Assembly: GCF_017948245.1 (NCBI RefSeq)
Contig: NZ_CP072865.1
Span: 3,807,501-3,871,500 of the forward strand
DNA length: 64,000 nucleotides
From: Rhizobium sp. NLR16a
GTDB lineage: Bacteria; Pseudomonadota; Alphaproteobacteria; Rhizobiales; Rhizobiaceae
Direction: 5' to 3'
How positions within the stretch are numbered: the stretch's first letter is position 1; every line of letters begins with the position of its first letter. The notes beneath the pieces are model-generated. The model did no database searches, was not told the DNA's origin, and worked only from the letters and a program-made list of their open reading frames with translations. Shown one piece after another: positions 1-7,886 of this stretch. The translations under genes were made by a program, and so were the position numbers.

Positions 1-381
1 AATCGCCTGCCGGGCCAGCCGGTAACCGGGATCGGAGACGAGCGGCGTGCCGGCATCGGACACCAGCGCTACCGAGCGGCCGGCTTCCAGCGCCTGGATG
101 AGCCGCGGGCCGGCTTCGTCGGCATTGTGCTCGTGGTAAGCGAAGGGGCGGTTCTGGATGCCGTAGCGGTCGAGCAGAACGCGGGTGACGCGCGTATCCT
201 CACATGCCAGCACGTCGGCGCCGGCCAGCGTTTCCAATGCGCGCAGCGTGATGTCGCCGAGATTGCCGATGGGAGTGGCAACCAGATAGAGCGCCGGCTC
301 CAGCGGCCGCGCCGGCACCGCCATGTTGTGCAGGCGGAAGCTTCGCCTCGTGGCGTCCTCGGCTGTGGTTTGCTCGTTCAT
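1..381 (-). CDS. rsmI: 16S rRNA (cytidine-1402-2'-O)-methyltransferase RsmI, partial (3' end outside window)
   Basis: The first 127 residues of RsmI are present; the gene runs off the left edge. RsmI uses SAM to 2'-O-methylate C1402 of 16S rRNA in the ribosomal P site. The tetrapyrrole-methylase-type fold shows in [16 protein letters not shown] (about residues 35-50), ACEDTR (about 59-64) and [15 protein letters not shown] (about 108-122), all RsmI signatures. The start is the ATG at 381, giving [14 protein letters not shown], a short variable extension before the conserved core. It is divergent from dnaN across 259 bp, in which I see no recognisable feature. Confidence 0.93.
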   Translation of the reverse strand, partial: MNEQTTAEDATRRSFRLHNMAVPARPLEPALYLVATPIGNLGDITLRALETLAGADVLACEDTRVTRVLLDRYGIQNRPFAYHEHNADEAGPRLIQALEAGRSVALVSDAGTPLVSDPGYRLARQAI

Positions 382-640
382 GCCCTTTGCCTTCGTGCCG
401 CCGGCGCCTTGCCGGTTCATCGGCCTTTATGGGCGAGCGCTGCGGCTTCGGCAAGGGTTGGGATTTCTGTGAGGATTGCTCCGGAAAACCTGAAATGCGA
501 GGGCTCGGCCGTCCATGCCTCTTGCCATCCAATGCTGAAGTCTGCCATTTTGCCCGTCCACTCCCCCGACCTAAATCGGGAAAGCATTCTTCGGGCCTTC
601 GATGCGCCCGGGCAGTCACGGTCGAAAGCGGTAGCATCCC

Positions 641-1759
641 ATGCGTATTACTATTGAGCGGTCAAACCTTCTGAAATCGCTGAACCACGTCCACCGTGTG
701 GTCGAACGTCGCAACACGATCCCGATCCTGTCCAACGTACTGCTCAAGGCCGACGGCCAGAACCTCGACATGAAGGCGACCGACCTCGACCTCGAAATCA
801 CCGAGGCGACGCCGGCAAGCGTCGAACAAGCAGGCGCCACCACCGTTCCCGCCCATCTTCTCTACGACATCGTGCGCAAGCTTTCCGACGGCTCGGAAGT
901 GCTGCTGGCGACCAGCACCGATGGCGGCTCGATGACCGTCCAGTCCGGCCGGTCGAAATTCTCGCTGCAGTGCCTGCCGGAATCCGATTTCCCGGATCTG
1001 ACCGCCGGCACCTTCACGCATTCCTTCAAGCTGAAGGCGACCGATCTGAAGATGCTGATCGACCGCACCCAGTTCGCGATCTCGACGGAAGAGACACGTT
1101 ATTATCTGAATGGCATCTTCTTCCACACGATCGAGAGCAATGGTGAGCTGAAGCTCAGGGCGGTCGCGACCGACGGCCACCGGCTGGCCCGCGCCGATGT
1201 CGACGCGCCGTCGGGCTCCGAGGGCATGCCCGGCATCATCATTCCGCGCAAGACGGTCGGCGAACTGCAGAAGCTGGTCGACAATCCGGAAGCAATCGTC
1301 ACCGTCGAGGTTTCCGACGCCAAGATCCGCATGACGATCGGCTCGATCGTTCTGACCTCGAAACTGATCGACGGCACATTCCCGGATTACCAGCGCGTCA
1401 TCCCCACCGGCAACGACAAGGAAATGCGCGTCGATTGCACGACCTTCGCCCAGGCCGTCGACCGCGTCTCGACGATCTCCTCCGAGCGCGGGCGCGCCGT
1501 GAAGCTGGCGCTGTCCGAAGGTCAGCTGATGCTGACCGTCAACAATCCGGATTCCGGCAGCGCCACGGAAGAAGTCGCCGTCGGCTACGACACGGATGCG
1601 ATGGAAATCGGCTTCAACGCCAAATATCTGCTCGACATCACCGCGCAGCTTTCCGGCGAGGAAGCGATCTTCCTGCTGGCCGATGCCGGCTCGCCGACGC
1701 TGATCCGCGACACTGCCGGTGACGACGCGCTCTACGTCTTGATGCCGATGCGCGTCTGA
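641..1759 (+). CDS. dnaN: DNA polymerase III subunit beta (sliding clamp)
   Basis: The 372-residue product is the ring-shaped processivity clamp that tethers DNA polymerase III, and partners such as MutS, Hda and translesion polymerases, to DNA. Length matches the family (about 370). Visible family features are the N-terminal MRITIERSNLLKSLNHV, the KATDLDLEI strand near residue 46, and the C-terminal LYVLMPMRV ending, which is typical of DnaN. No dnaA or recF lies alongside, as in other rhizobia where dnaN is detached from dnaA. The Shine-Dalgarno is weak (AGCGG about 10 nt upstream). A small hairpin follows the stop and also covers the next gene's ribosome binding site. Confidence 0.98.
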   Translation: MRITIERSNLLKSLNHVHRVVERRNTIPILSNVLLKADGQNLDMKATDLDLEITEATPASVEQAGATTVPAHLLYDIVRKLSDGSEVLLATSTDGGSMTVQSGRSKFSLQCLPESDFPDLTAGTFTHSFKLKATDLKMLIDRTQFAISTEETRYYLNGIFFHTIESNGELKLRAVATDGHRLARADVDAPSGSEGMPGIIIPRKTVGELQKLVDNPEAIVTVEVSDAKIRMTIGSIVLTSKLIDGTFPDYQRVIPTGNDKEMRVDCTTFAQAVDRVSTISSERGRAVKLALSEGQLMLTVNNPDSGSATEEVAVGYDTDAMEIGFNAKYLLDITAQLSGEEAIFLLADAGSPTLIRDTAGDDALYVLMPMRV

Positions 1760-1787
1760 CGGGAACGAAGGCGTCCGCTTCCGGTTT

Positions 1788-1808
1788 TCCTCCTGTCAAA
1801 CAGGAGGA
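1788..1808 (+). promoter_or_regulatory. Perfect 8-bp hairpin sequestering the Shine-Dalgarno of the DUF72 gene
   Basis: The arm TCCTCCTG (1788-1795), a five-base loop TCAAA and the arm CAGGAGGA (1801-1808) form a perfect stem. The 3' arm contains the AGGAGG ribosome binding site, 8 nt before the ATG at 1816, so folding would hide it. There is no U-run after the stem, so it is a poor intrinsic terminator for dnaN. A role in translational control is inferred. Confidence 0.6.
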
Positions 1809-1815
1809 TTCCAGA

Positions 1816-2721
1816 ATGAAAAAAACCGGAGCGGTGCGCATCGGCATTTCAGGCTGGACCTATGCGCCCTGGCGCGGGCAATTCTATCCGGAGGGACTGC
1901 CGCAGAAGCAGGAGCTTTCCTACGCCGCCCGTCACTTCCGCTCGATCGAGATCAACGGCACTTTCTACGGATTGCAGAGGCCCGAAATCTTCGGCCGCTG
2001 GCGGGATGAAACGCCTGACGATTTCGTCTTTGCGGTCAAGGGGCCGCGCTTCCTCACCCATGTGCGGCGATTGAGGGAGATCGAGGCGCCGCTTGCCAAT
2101 TTCTTCGCCTCCGGCCTGCTCAGGCTCGGCCCCAAGCTCGGGCCGATCCTCTGGCAGTTTCCGGCCAATATGTTCTTCGATCCTGATCGCTTCGAAAATT
2201 TTCTGTCGTTGCTGCCGCATGATCACGATGCGGCGATAACGCTTGCCAAGCGGCATGACGAGCGCCTCAAACAGGCCTGGCTCAAAAGCGACGGACACCA
2301 GCCGATCCGCCATGCGTTCGAAATCCGCAACGACAGCTTCCGCTCAGCCGAGTTCATCGAGATGCTCCGGCGACACAAGGCGGCGCTCGTCTGCGCCGAT
2401 ACGGTGAAATGGCCGCTGCTGATGGATATCACCGCCGACTTCATCTATTGCCGCCTGCACGGCTCCGAACAGCTTTATGTCAGCGGTTATGAGGACGAAG
2501 CGCTCGATCTATGGGCCGAGCGCATCCACGCCTGGGCACAGGGCGGAGAACCGGAGAATGCGACGCGGATAGTTGCGCCGCTGCCGGCGCGCGCCAAGGG
2601 CCGCGACGTCTATCTTTATTTCGACAACACCGATAAGAAACTGCGCGCCCCTGTCGACGCTGGCCATTTGAGCGAAAGACTTGCCGACCTCATGCCTCAT
2701 ACCCAGCGAAAGGCCGCATGA
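1816..2721 (+). CDS. DUF72 domain-containing protein (YecE-like TIM barrel)
   Basis: The 301-residue protein belongs to the DUF72 family, a TIM-barrel fold of unknown biochemical role. The family N-terminal signature RIGISGWTYAPWRGQFYP (about residues 9-26) is present, followed by EINGTFYGLQ (about 51-60), FVFAVKGPRFLTH (about 74-86), the ILWQFP strand (about 115-120) and near the C-terminus DVYLYFDNTDK. There is no signal peptide or membrane segment, so it is probably cytoplasmic. It lies 56 bp after dnaN and could be co-transcribed, but its ribosome binding site sits inside a hairpin. No function can be assigned from context. Confidence 0.9.
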   Translation: MKKTGAVRIGISGWTYAPWRGQFYPEGLPQKQELSYAARHFRSIEINGTFYGLQRPEIFGRWRDETPDDFVFAVKGPRFLTHVRRLREIEAPLANFFASGLLRLGPKLGPILWQFPANMFFDPDRFENFLSLLPHDHDAAITLAKRHDERLKQAWLKSDGHQPIRHAFEIRNDSFRSAEFIEMLRRHKAALVCADTVKWPLLMDITADFIYCRLHGSEQLYVSGYEDEALDLWAERIHAWAQGGEPENATRIVAPLPARAKGRDVYLYFDNTDKKLRAPVDAGHLSERLADLMPHTQRKAA

Positions 2722-2817
2722 GCTGTTGATGCCGATGTCCTCGTTGCGAAAATCCTTGTCCCGGGAGCGACAAGCAGCATATGTAAGACAGTCAATCAAC
2801 GTGCGGATGGGTGGAGA

Positions 2818-3417
2818 ATGCGCTTACGGGTCAAGGTGAAGGAACACCTCGGGAAGAGATTTGATGAGGAAATCCGTTTCTTCCGGGGCATGATGCAGGG
2901 GCCGAAGACGGTAGGCTCGATCGTGCCGACCTCTTCGATTACCGCCAAGCGCATGGCCAGCGTCATCGATATGCATTCGGGGCTGCCGGTGCTGGAACTC
3001 GGCCCGGGCACGGGCGCCATCACCAAGGCCATCCTCGGCCGCGGCGTGAAACCGGAAAATCTCATCGCAATCGAATATTCGACGGATTTCCACCAGCATC
3101 TGCTGCGGACCTATCCCGGCGTGCACTTCATCAACGGCGATGCTTTCGATCTGCAGACCACGCTCGGCGACTACGGCGACCGGACGTTCGATTGCGTCAT
3201 CTCCTGCATTCCGCTGCTGAATTTCCCGATGGCGATGCGCGTCTCGCTGCTCGAAAGCCTGCTCGACCGCCTGCCCGCCGGCCGACCGGTGGTGCAGATT
3301 TCCTATGGCGCGATCTCGCCGATCGCCGCCAATCCCGACCGCTATCACATTCAGCATTTCGACTTCGTCATGCGCAACATCCCGCCGGCGCAGCTCTGGA
3401 TCTACCGGCGCGGTTGA
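2818..3417 (+). CDS. pmtA: Phosphatidylethanolamine N-methyltransferase, Sinorhizobium-type PmtA
   Basis: The 199-residue SAM-dependent methyltransferase resembles Sinorhizobium PmtA, which methylates phosphatidylethanolamine three times to phosphatidylcholine, a major rhizobial membrane lipid needed for symbiosis. The SAM motif VLELGPGTG lies at residues 58-66. Other PmtA-like stretches are RFDEEIRFFRG near the N-terminus, GSIVPTSS before motif I, and the C-terminal RNIPPAQLWIYRR. There is no transmembrane segment, as expected for this soluble, membrane-associated class. The start ATG at 2818 follows GGAGA. The stop overlaps the region of the next gene's start (TGAGATG), suggesting translational coupling with the phosphatase. 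A close relative such as a ribosomal RNA dimethylase-like protein is less likely. Confidence 0.88.
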   Translation: MRLRVKVKEHLGKRFDEEIRFFRGMMQGPKTVGSIVPTSSITAKRMASVIDMHSGLPVLELGPGTGAITKAILGRGVKPENLIAIEYSTDFHQHLLRTYPGVHFINGDAFDLQTTLGDYGDRTFDCVISCIPLLNFPMAMRVSLLESLLDRLPAGRPVVQISYGAISPIAANPDRYHIQHFDFVMRNIPPAQLWIYRRG

Positions 3418-3418
3418 G

Positions 3419-4027
3419 ATGTTCGGACTTTATATCACCCATCCGCAGGTCAAGATCGACGCGAATGTTCCGGTGCCGAAATGGGGCCTTTCCGAGGTCG
3501 GCTCCGCCCGCGCCCGCAAAGCTGCCGAGAGCGATTGGGCCAGCCGGCTGACCCGCATCGTCTGCAGCGACGAGACGAAGGCGATCGAAACGGCCGAAAT
3601 CCTGGCGGCCGCCTCCGGCATCAGCGTCGAGATCGTCCATGGCATGCACGAGAACGACCGCTCGGCCACCGGCTTCCTGCCGCCGCCGCAGTTCGAAGAG
3701 GCGGCAAACTGGTTCTTTGCCAATCCGGAACAAAGCTTCAAAGGTTGGGAGCGCGCCGTCGACGCGCAGGCCCGCATCGTCGCGGCGGTCAAGGCCGTTC
3801 TCGCCACACATGATGCGGCCGCACCGATCGCCTTCGTCGGCCATGGCGGCGTCGGCACGCTGCTGAAATGCCATCTGGCGGGACGGCCGATCGCCCGCGA
3901 CCGCGACCAGCCGGCCGGCGGCGGCAATCTCTATGCTTTCAGCCTTGCGGATCTCGGCCTGACATGCGACTGGACGTCCATCGAAAACTGGCGGGGTGAC
4001 TTCACATGGATGCACGCGAGCGGTTGA
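3419..4027 (+). CDS. Histidine phosphatase family protein
   Basis: The 202-residue product resembles the histidine phosphatase (phosphoglycerate mutase-like) superfamily. It has [25 protein letters not shown] at the N-terminus (a run of the form T-H-P where classical members have R-H), [13 protein letters not shown] near residue 47, an ENDRSATG acidic region near residue 77 and [12 protein letters not shown] near residue 140 carrying the second histidine. The usual first RHG motif is replaced by THPQ, so catalysis may be altered. Start 3419 sits one base after the pmtA stop, and the 3' end overlaps pyrF by 22 bp, so the three genes are probably one transcript. The substrate is unknown. Confidence 0.8.
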   Translation: MFGLYITHPQVKIDANVPVPKWGLSEVGSARARKAAESDWASRLTRIVCSDETKAIETAEILAAASGISVEIVHGMHENDRSATGFLPPPQFEEAANWFFANPEQSFKGWERAVDAQARIVAAVKAVLATHDAAAPIAFVGHGGVGTLLKCHLAGRPIARDRDQPAGGGNLYAFSLADLGLTCDWTSIENWRGDFTWMHASG

Positions 4028-4713
4028 TCGTCGGCCTGGATGTCCCAACGATCGGCGAGGCAGAAGGACTGGTTTCCACGCTCGGCGACGACATTCTCTT
4101 CTATAAGATCGGTTATCAGCTGGTCTTTGCCGGCGGCCTCGAATTCGCCCGCGACCTTGCCGCAAGCGGCAAGAAGATCTTTCTCGACATGAAACTGCTC
4201 GACATCGACAACACGGTCGCGTCAGGCGTCGAGAATATCGCCAAGATGGGCATGTCGATGCTGACGCTGCATGCCTATCCGAAGGCGATGCGGGCGGCGG
4301 TGGAGGCGGCGGCCGGCTCCGGTCTCTGCCTGCTCGGCGTCACCGTGCTGACCTCGATGGATGCCGAGGACCTTGCCGAGGCCGGCTACAGCCAGGACCC
4401 GCACAGCCTGGTGCTCAGTCGCGCCGGACAGGCGCGCGTCGCCGGCATGGGCGGCATCGTCTGCTCGGCGGCGGAGGCGGCCGAGGTGCGGGAGGTCGTC
4501 GGTCCCGACATGGCGATCGTCACGCCCGGCATTCGCCCGACCGGCAGCGACAAGGGCGACCAGAAGCGGGTGATGACGCCGTTCGATGCGCTGAAGGCGG
4601 GATCAACCCATCTCGTCGTCGGCCGGCCGATCGTCAAGGCGCCCGATCCGAAAGAGGCGGCCCGCGCCGTCCTCAACGAGATGGTGAGCGCGCTCTGGCC
4701 GGCAAACCGCTGA
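4006..4713 (+). CDS. pyrF: Orotidine-5'-phosphate decarboxylase
   Basis: The 235-residue enzyme performs the last step of de novo UMP synthesis, decarboxylating OMP. The catalytic Asp-Lys-Asp tetrad region [13 protein letters not shown] (about residues 58-70) is intact. IVGLDVP at the N-terminus and the phosphate-binding TPGIRP and VVGRPIVKA segments near the C-terminus also match the family. The length is typical for the bacterial class. It overlaps the preceding phosphatase gene by 22 bp in another frame, which implies coupled translation. DUF1330 follows 25 bp downstream. Confidence 0.97.
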   Translation: MDARERLIVGLDVPTIGEAEGLVSTLGDDILFYKIGYQLVFAGGLEFARDLAASGKKIFLDMKLLDIDNTVASGVENIAKMGMSMLTLHAYPKAMRAAVEAAAGSGLCLLGVTVLTSMDAEDLAEAGYSQDPHSLVLSRAGQARVAGMGGIVCSAAEAAEVREVVGPDMAIVTPGIRPTGSDKGDQKRVMTPFDALKAGSTHLVVGRPIVKAPDPKEAARAVLNEMVSALWPANR

Positions 4714-4738
4714 ATTCAAAAGCACAAGGGAGAAGATC

Positions 4739-5026
4739 ATGGCCAAGGCATATTGGATCGCCCGCGTCGACGTTCTTGACGCCGAGCGCTACAAGGATTA
4801 CGTGGCGGCGGCCAAACCGGCCTTCGAAAGATACGGCGCGAATTTCCTGGCGCGCGGCGGCGCCATCACCGAGCTCGAGGGCAAGGCGCGCGCCCGCAAC
4901 GTCGTGATAGAATTCGCGTCGATGCAGCATGCGGTCGACTGCTACAACTCGCCGGAATACCAGATCGCCGCGAAAATCCGCCAGGAGGTGGCGGATGCGG
5001 AAATGGTGGTCGTCGAAGGCGTCTGA
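4739..5026 (+). CDS. DUF1330 domain-containing protein
   Basis: This 95-residue protein is a DUF1330 member, a small ferredoxin-like alpha/beta dimer fold with no settled role. The family pattern is visible in KAYWIARVDVLDAERYKDY (residues 3-21), a central FLARGG turn (about 38-43) and VIEFASMQHAVDCYNSPEY (about 56-74). The start ATG at 4739 follows AAGGGAG at good spacing. It lies 25 bp after pyrF in the same direction and is probably in the same transcript, though a link to pyrimidine synthesis is not established. Confidence 0.9.
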   Translation: MAKAYWIARVDVLDAERYKDYVAAAKPAFERYGANFLARGGAITELEGKARARNVVIEFASMQHAVDCYNSPEYQIAAKIRQEVADAEMVVVEGV

Positions 5027-5136
5027 GTCCCTTCGCATCCGCAAAACTCGCAGCGCGATAGGCCTTCCCGTCGCGCCGGGATTCGGCTAAGACGGAGCCG
5101 ATACAGCATCCCGCACAGCCTTTCGAGGAGCCTGCC

Positions 5137-6117
5137 ATGACCCTTGCCAACCTGCCGCCGCTCGTCACCGTGTTCGGAGGCTCCGGCTTCGTGGGCAGGC
5201 ACGTGGTGCGGGCGCTCGCCAAGCGCGGCTATCGCATCCGGGTCGCCGTGCGCCGACCTGATCTCGCCGGCTTCCTGCAGCCGCTCGGCAATGTCGGCCA
5301 GATTTCCTTCGTGCAGGCGAACCTGCGCTATCGCAACTCGATCGACCGTGCCGTCGAGGGCGCCAGCCACGTCATCAACTGCGTCGGCATTCTGCATCAG
5401 ACCGGCCGCAACACTTTCGACGCGGTACAGGAATTCGGCGGACGTGCGGTTGCAGAAGCGGCGCGCAATGCCGGCGCGACTCTCACCCATATTTCGGCGA
5501 TCGGCGCCGACGCCAATTCCGATTCGGATTATGGCCGCACCAAAGGCCGCGCGGAAGCGGCCATTCTCTCCATCAAGTCCGATGCGGTGATCTTCCGTCC
5601 GTCGATCGTCTTCGGACCGGAGGACAGCTTCTTCAACAAGTTTGCCGACATGGCGCGCATGTCGCCTGTCCTGCCGCTGGTCGGCGGCGGCAGGACGAAA
5701 TTCCAGCCTGTTTATGTCGAGGACGTCGCCGAGGCGGTCGCCCGCGCCGTCGACGGCAAGGTTGCCGGCGGCAAGATCTATGAGCTCGGCGGACCCGAGG
5801 TGCTGAGCTTCCGCGAATGTCTCGAGATGATGCTGAAGGTGACGAGCCGCAAGAACCCGCTGGTGTCCCTGCCCTTCGGCCTGGCTTCGCTGATCGGCAG
5901 CATCGCCTCGCTGATCCCCTTTGTGACACCGCCGATCACGCCGGACCAGGTGCGCCTGCTCAAGCGCGACAACGTCGTATCCCCAGAGGCCGAGGCGGAA
6001 GGCCGCACATTGAAGGGACTCGGCATTACGCCCACCATGCCGGCATCGGTGCTCGGCTCCTATCTCGTGCAGTACCGTCCGCACGGCCAGTATACCGGCT
6101 CCGGCAAGGCCGCCTGA
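5137..6117 (+). CDS. NAD(P)-binding complex I NDUFA9-family protein (atypical SDR)
   Basis: The 326-residue protein is an atypical short-chain dehydrogenase of the NDUFA9-like group, homologues of which assist mitochondrial complex I. The Rossmann nucleotide-binding motif VFGGSGFVGRHVVRAL is at residues 11-26. NCVGILHQTGRN (about residues 86-97) and the FRPSIVFGPEDSFFNKF segment (about 152-168) are typical of the family. It has no signal peptide; a hydrophobic stretch near residues 250-270 may contact the membrane. Start ATG 5137 follows GAGGAG. A strong terminator follows the stop. Alphaproteobacterial homologues are scattered and their role is unproven. Confidence 0.88.
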   Translation: MTLANLPPLVTVFGGSGFVGRHVVRALAKRGYRIRVAVRRPDLAGFLQPLGNVGQISFVQANLRYRNSIDRAVEGASHVINCVGILHQTGRNTFDAVQEFGGRAVAEAARNAGATLTHISAIGADANSDSDYGRTKGRAEAAILSIKSDAVIFRPSIVFGPEDSFFNKFADMARMSPVLPLVGGGRTKFQPVYVEDVAEAVARAVDGKVAGGKIYELGGPEVLSFRECLEMMLKVTSRKNPLVSLPFGLASLIGSIASLIPFVTPPITPDQVRLLKRDNVVSPEAEAEGRTLKGLGITPTMPASVLGSYLVQYRPHGQYTGSGKAA

Positions 6118-6140
6118 CCATCTTTCCCGAGGAACGATAA

Positions 6141-6171
6141 CGCCGTCCGCCGATCCCGCGGGCGGCGTTTT
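6141..6171 (+). terminator. Rho-independent terminator after the NDUFA9-like gene
   Basis: CGCCGTCCGC (6141-6150) pairs with GCGGGCGGCG (6158-6167) with one G-T wobble and a seven-base loop, followed by TTTT at 6168-6171. It lies 23 bp after the stop at 6117. Confidence 0.85.
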
Positions 6172-6445
6172 GCTTTGCCGCAGCACCTTAACAGTTGCGG
6201 CGTCCTTTGCGCGTCCTGAACGGCGCGCGGCGCCGCGATGCCGGCGCAAGCTCGGCCTGTTTTCCTGCCGGCTGTATCGAGCAGCGTTGCATAAAAGGCG
6301 CAGCGGAAATTTTGTGGAATTAACGCCAAATTTAGCAGGAACGTTTATTGCTATTTGTCATTCCACTGACTACCAAACCCCGCGTCTTCCAACGGACTCA
6401 ACGTCTGCGAAGGCGTGCGGCAATCACTGTGAAAGGCATTTATCG
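6172..6445. other. Intergenic region before the small secreted peptide gene
   Basis: Together with the terminator this makes a 328-bp gene-free gap. It becomes AT-richer from about 6290, with AAATTTTGTGGAATTAACGC-type sequence, which would suit a promoter for the following 50-residue peptide. I see no conserved palindrome or RNA gene. A reading frame open across it on the + strand lacks rhizobial codon bias before 6446. Confidence 0.4.
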
Positions 6446-6598
6446 ATGGGCAAGTCAATCGCGCTCCTTTTTGCGTGTGCGGCGCTGATTATCATGGCAG
6501 GCTCCTTCGTTGCGCCCGGTTCGGTCGCGGCGGTCAAGGGCGACTGCTCGCCGGCCTACGGCGTCGATCCTTGCTCGACGGCTTCGATCAGCCACTAA
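6446..6598 (+). CDS. Small secreted peptide, 50 residues, unknown function
   Basis: A short gene inside a longer open frame. From ATG 6446 it encodes 50 residues: a Sec-type signal with positive MGK, hydrophobic SIALLFACAALIIMAGSF, then a likely cleavage after VAA. The mature part is only about 21 residues and holds two cysteines in KGDCSPAYGVDPCSTAS, which could form one disulphide. AAAGG lies about 10 nt upstream. I do not recognise a family. The rhizobial-type hydrophobic leader and flanking terminators support a real gene, but it is short and evidence is limited to sequence. Confidence 0.55.
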   Translation: MGKSIALLFACAALIIMAGSFVAPGSVAAVKGDCSPAYGVDPCSTASISH

Positions 6599-6603
6599 CG
6601 AAA

Positions 6604-6624
6604 AGGCCGGCACCTTGCGCCGGC
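6604..6624 (-). terminator. Terminator reading leftwards (minus strand), possibly bidirectional
   Basis: GCCGGC (6606-6611) pairs with GCCGGC (6619-6624) around a seven-base loop. On the minus strand the stem is followed by CCTTTT (6607 down to 6601), so it suits transcripts arriving from uppP. On the + strand it follows the peptide stop directly but lacks a U-run. Confidence 0.55.
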
Positions 6625-6788
6625 ATCCACGAAGACAAGCCGTCGGGAACGCCGAACCAGGCGTTCCGCAATGAAGGCTCGATATTGCCTGCTTCAAAGC
6701 GGCGACGAGCGTCCTTCCTCAAGATAGATCTGAAAACTCGACGTTTGCCGGCGAGCGGGTCCTTGTGCGCAAACTTCCGACAGGGCAA

Positions 6789-6818
6789 TGCATTCGCGCC
6801 GGGAGTTGCGCGAATGCA
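6789..6818. repeat. Perfect 11-bp inverted repeat downstream of uppP
   Basis: TGCATTCGCGC (6789-6799) pairs exactly with GCGCGAATGCA (6808-6818) around an eight-base loop. It begins 12 bp beyond the uppP stop in the direction of uppP transcription. It has no U-run, so it may stabilise the 3' end rather than terminate. Confidence 0.6.
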
Positions 6819-6830
6819 GTTGCAGCTGCC

Positions 6831-7628
6831 TCAGGCGATCATGCCGGTCGCGGCCATGCCGAGCAGCAGGACGCCGAGAATGATGCGGTAGATGGCAAAG
6901 AGCGTGAAGCGGTTGCTCCTTATATAGGCGAGCAGCCATTTGACGGCGATGAAAGCGACGATCGTGGAGACCACGAACGCGATGGCGAGCGCCGTCCAGT
7001 CTTCACCTGCCGCGCCGCCATCCTTGAAGGTCTTCAGCAACTCATAGCCGCTTGCGGCATACATCGTAGGGATGCCGACGAGAAAGGCAAATTCGGTCGC
7101 CGCGGCGCGATTGCCGGTGCCGGCCAGCAGGGCGACGAAAATCGTGGCGCCGGAGCGTGACGTCCCCGGAAAGACGCCGGCAACGATCTGGGCGATGCCG
7201 ACCAGAATAGAGACAAGCCAGGTGATCTGCTTATGCGGCGGCCGGCGCGCGGCGGCCCATTCGGCAAAGATCATCCAGATGCCGCCGATGATGAGCGCCC
7301 AGGCGATCGGCGTCGCGGTCTCGGGAAGTTCAAAGCCGAGCTTCTTGACGGCGAGGCCGAGGATTGCGGTGATGAGAAATGCGACGATCAGTTTGGAGGC
7401 ATAGTCCCGATTCTCGGGCTCGCGCCAGCCAAGCACCAGATCCAGCAGGCGGCGCCAGTAGATGATCGTGACGGCAAGGATGGCGCCCGCCTGAATGACG
7501 ATGTTGAACATGTCCGACCGGTGGCCGAGCCATTGCTCCGCAATGATGAGATGGCCGGTGCTGGAGATCGGCAGAAACTCGGTGATCCCCTCGATGACAC
7601 CGAGAATGGCGGCATTGATATAGTCCAT
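6831..7628 (-). CDS. uppP: Undecaprenyl-diphosphatase UppP (BacA family)
   Basis: The 265-residue integral membrane enzyme removes one phosphate from undecaprenyl pyrophosphate, recycling the lipid carrier for peptidoglycan and polysaccharide synthesis. The signature EGITEFLPISSTGHLII (about residues 13-29) holds the catalytic glutamates, and FPGTSRSGAT (about 153-162) the phosphate-binding arginine. Seven to eight hydrophobic segments are visible. Length fits the family. It stands alone between divergent or unrelated genes, with an inverted repeat and a terminator-like hairpin downstream. BacA-type proteins can also affect peptide sensitivity, but this is UppP and not the unrelated rhizobial BacA/SbmA transporter. 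Confidence 0.96.
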   Translation of the reverse strand: MDYINAAILGVIEGITEFLPISSTGHLIIAEQWLGHRSDMFNIVIQAGAILAVTIIYWRRLLDLVLGWREPENRDYASKLIVAFLITAILGLAVKKLGFELPETATPIAWALIIGGIWMIFAEWAAARRPPHKQITWLVSILVGIAQIVAGVFPGTSRSGATIFVALLAGTGNRAAATEFAFLVGIPTMYAASGYELLKTFKDGGAAGEDWTALAIAFVVSTIVAFIAVKWLLAYIRSNRFTLFAIYRIILGVLLLGMAATGMIA

Positions 7629-7886
7629 AAATTGTCTCCGGTTTAAAGGTCGTTCGGACCGAGCACTTCCTGCGGGAAATGCTCGGAGCTGCGTCTGAGC
7701 CGATCAAGCAGCCGTTATCCTCGTGCGCAAGACGTGTGTTTTGTCCCTTGTCAGATGGCGTGAAAGCCGATTCGCTTGTGTTGGCCGGGCCAAACTCCTA
7801 TAGCTTCAACCAATGAGTCATGACTAAGGCGCTATAAACGAGCTGCCACACAGTCCTGTAACAGCAATCATAAAGCCCGAGTATCG

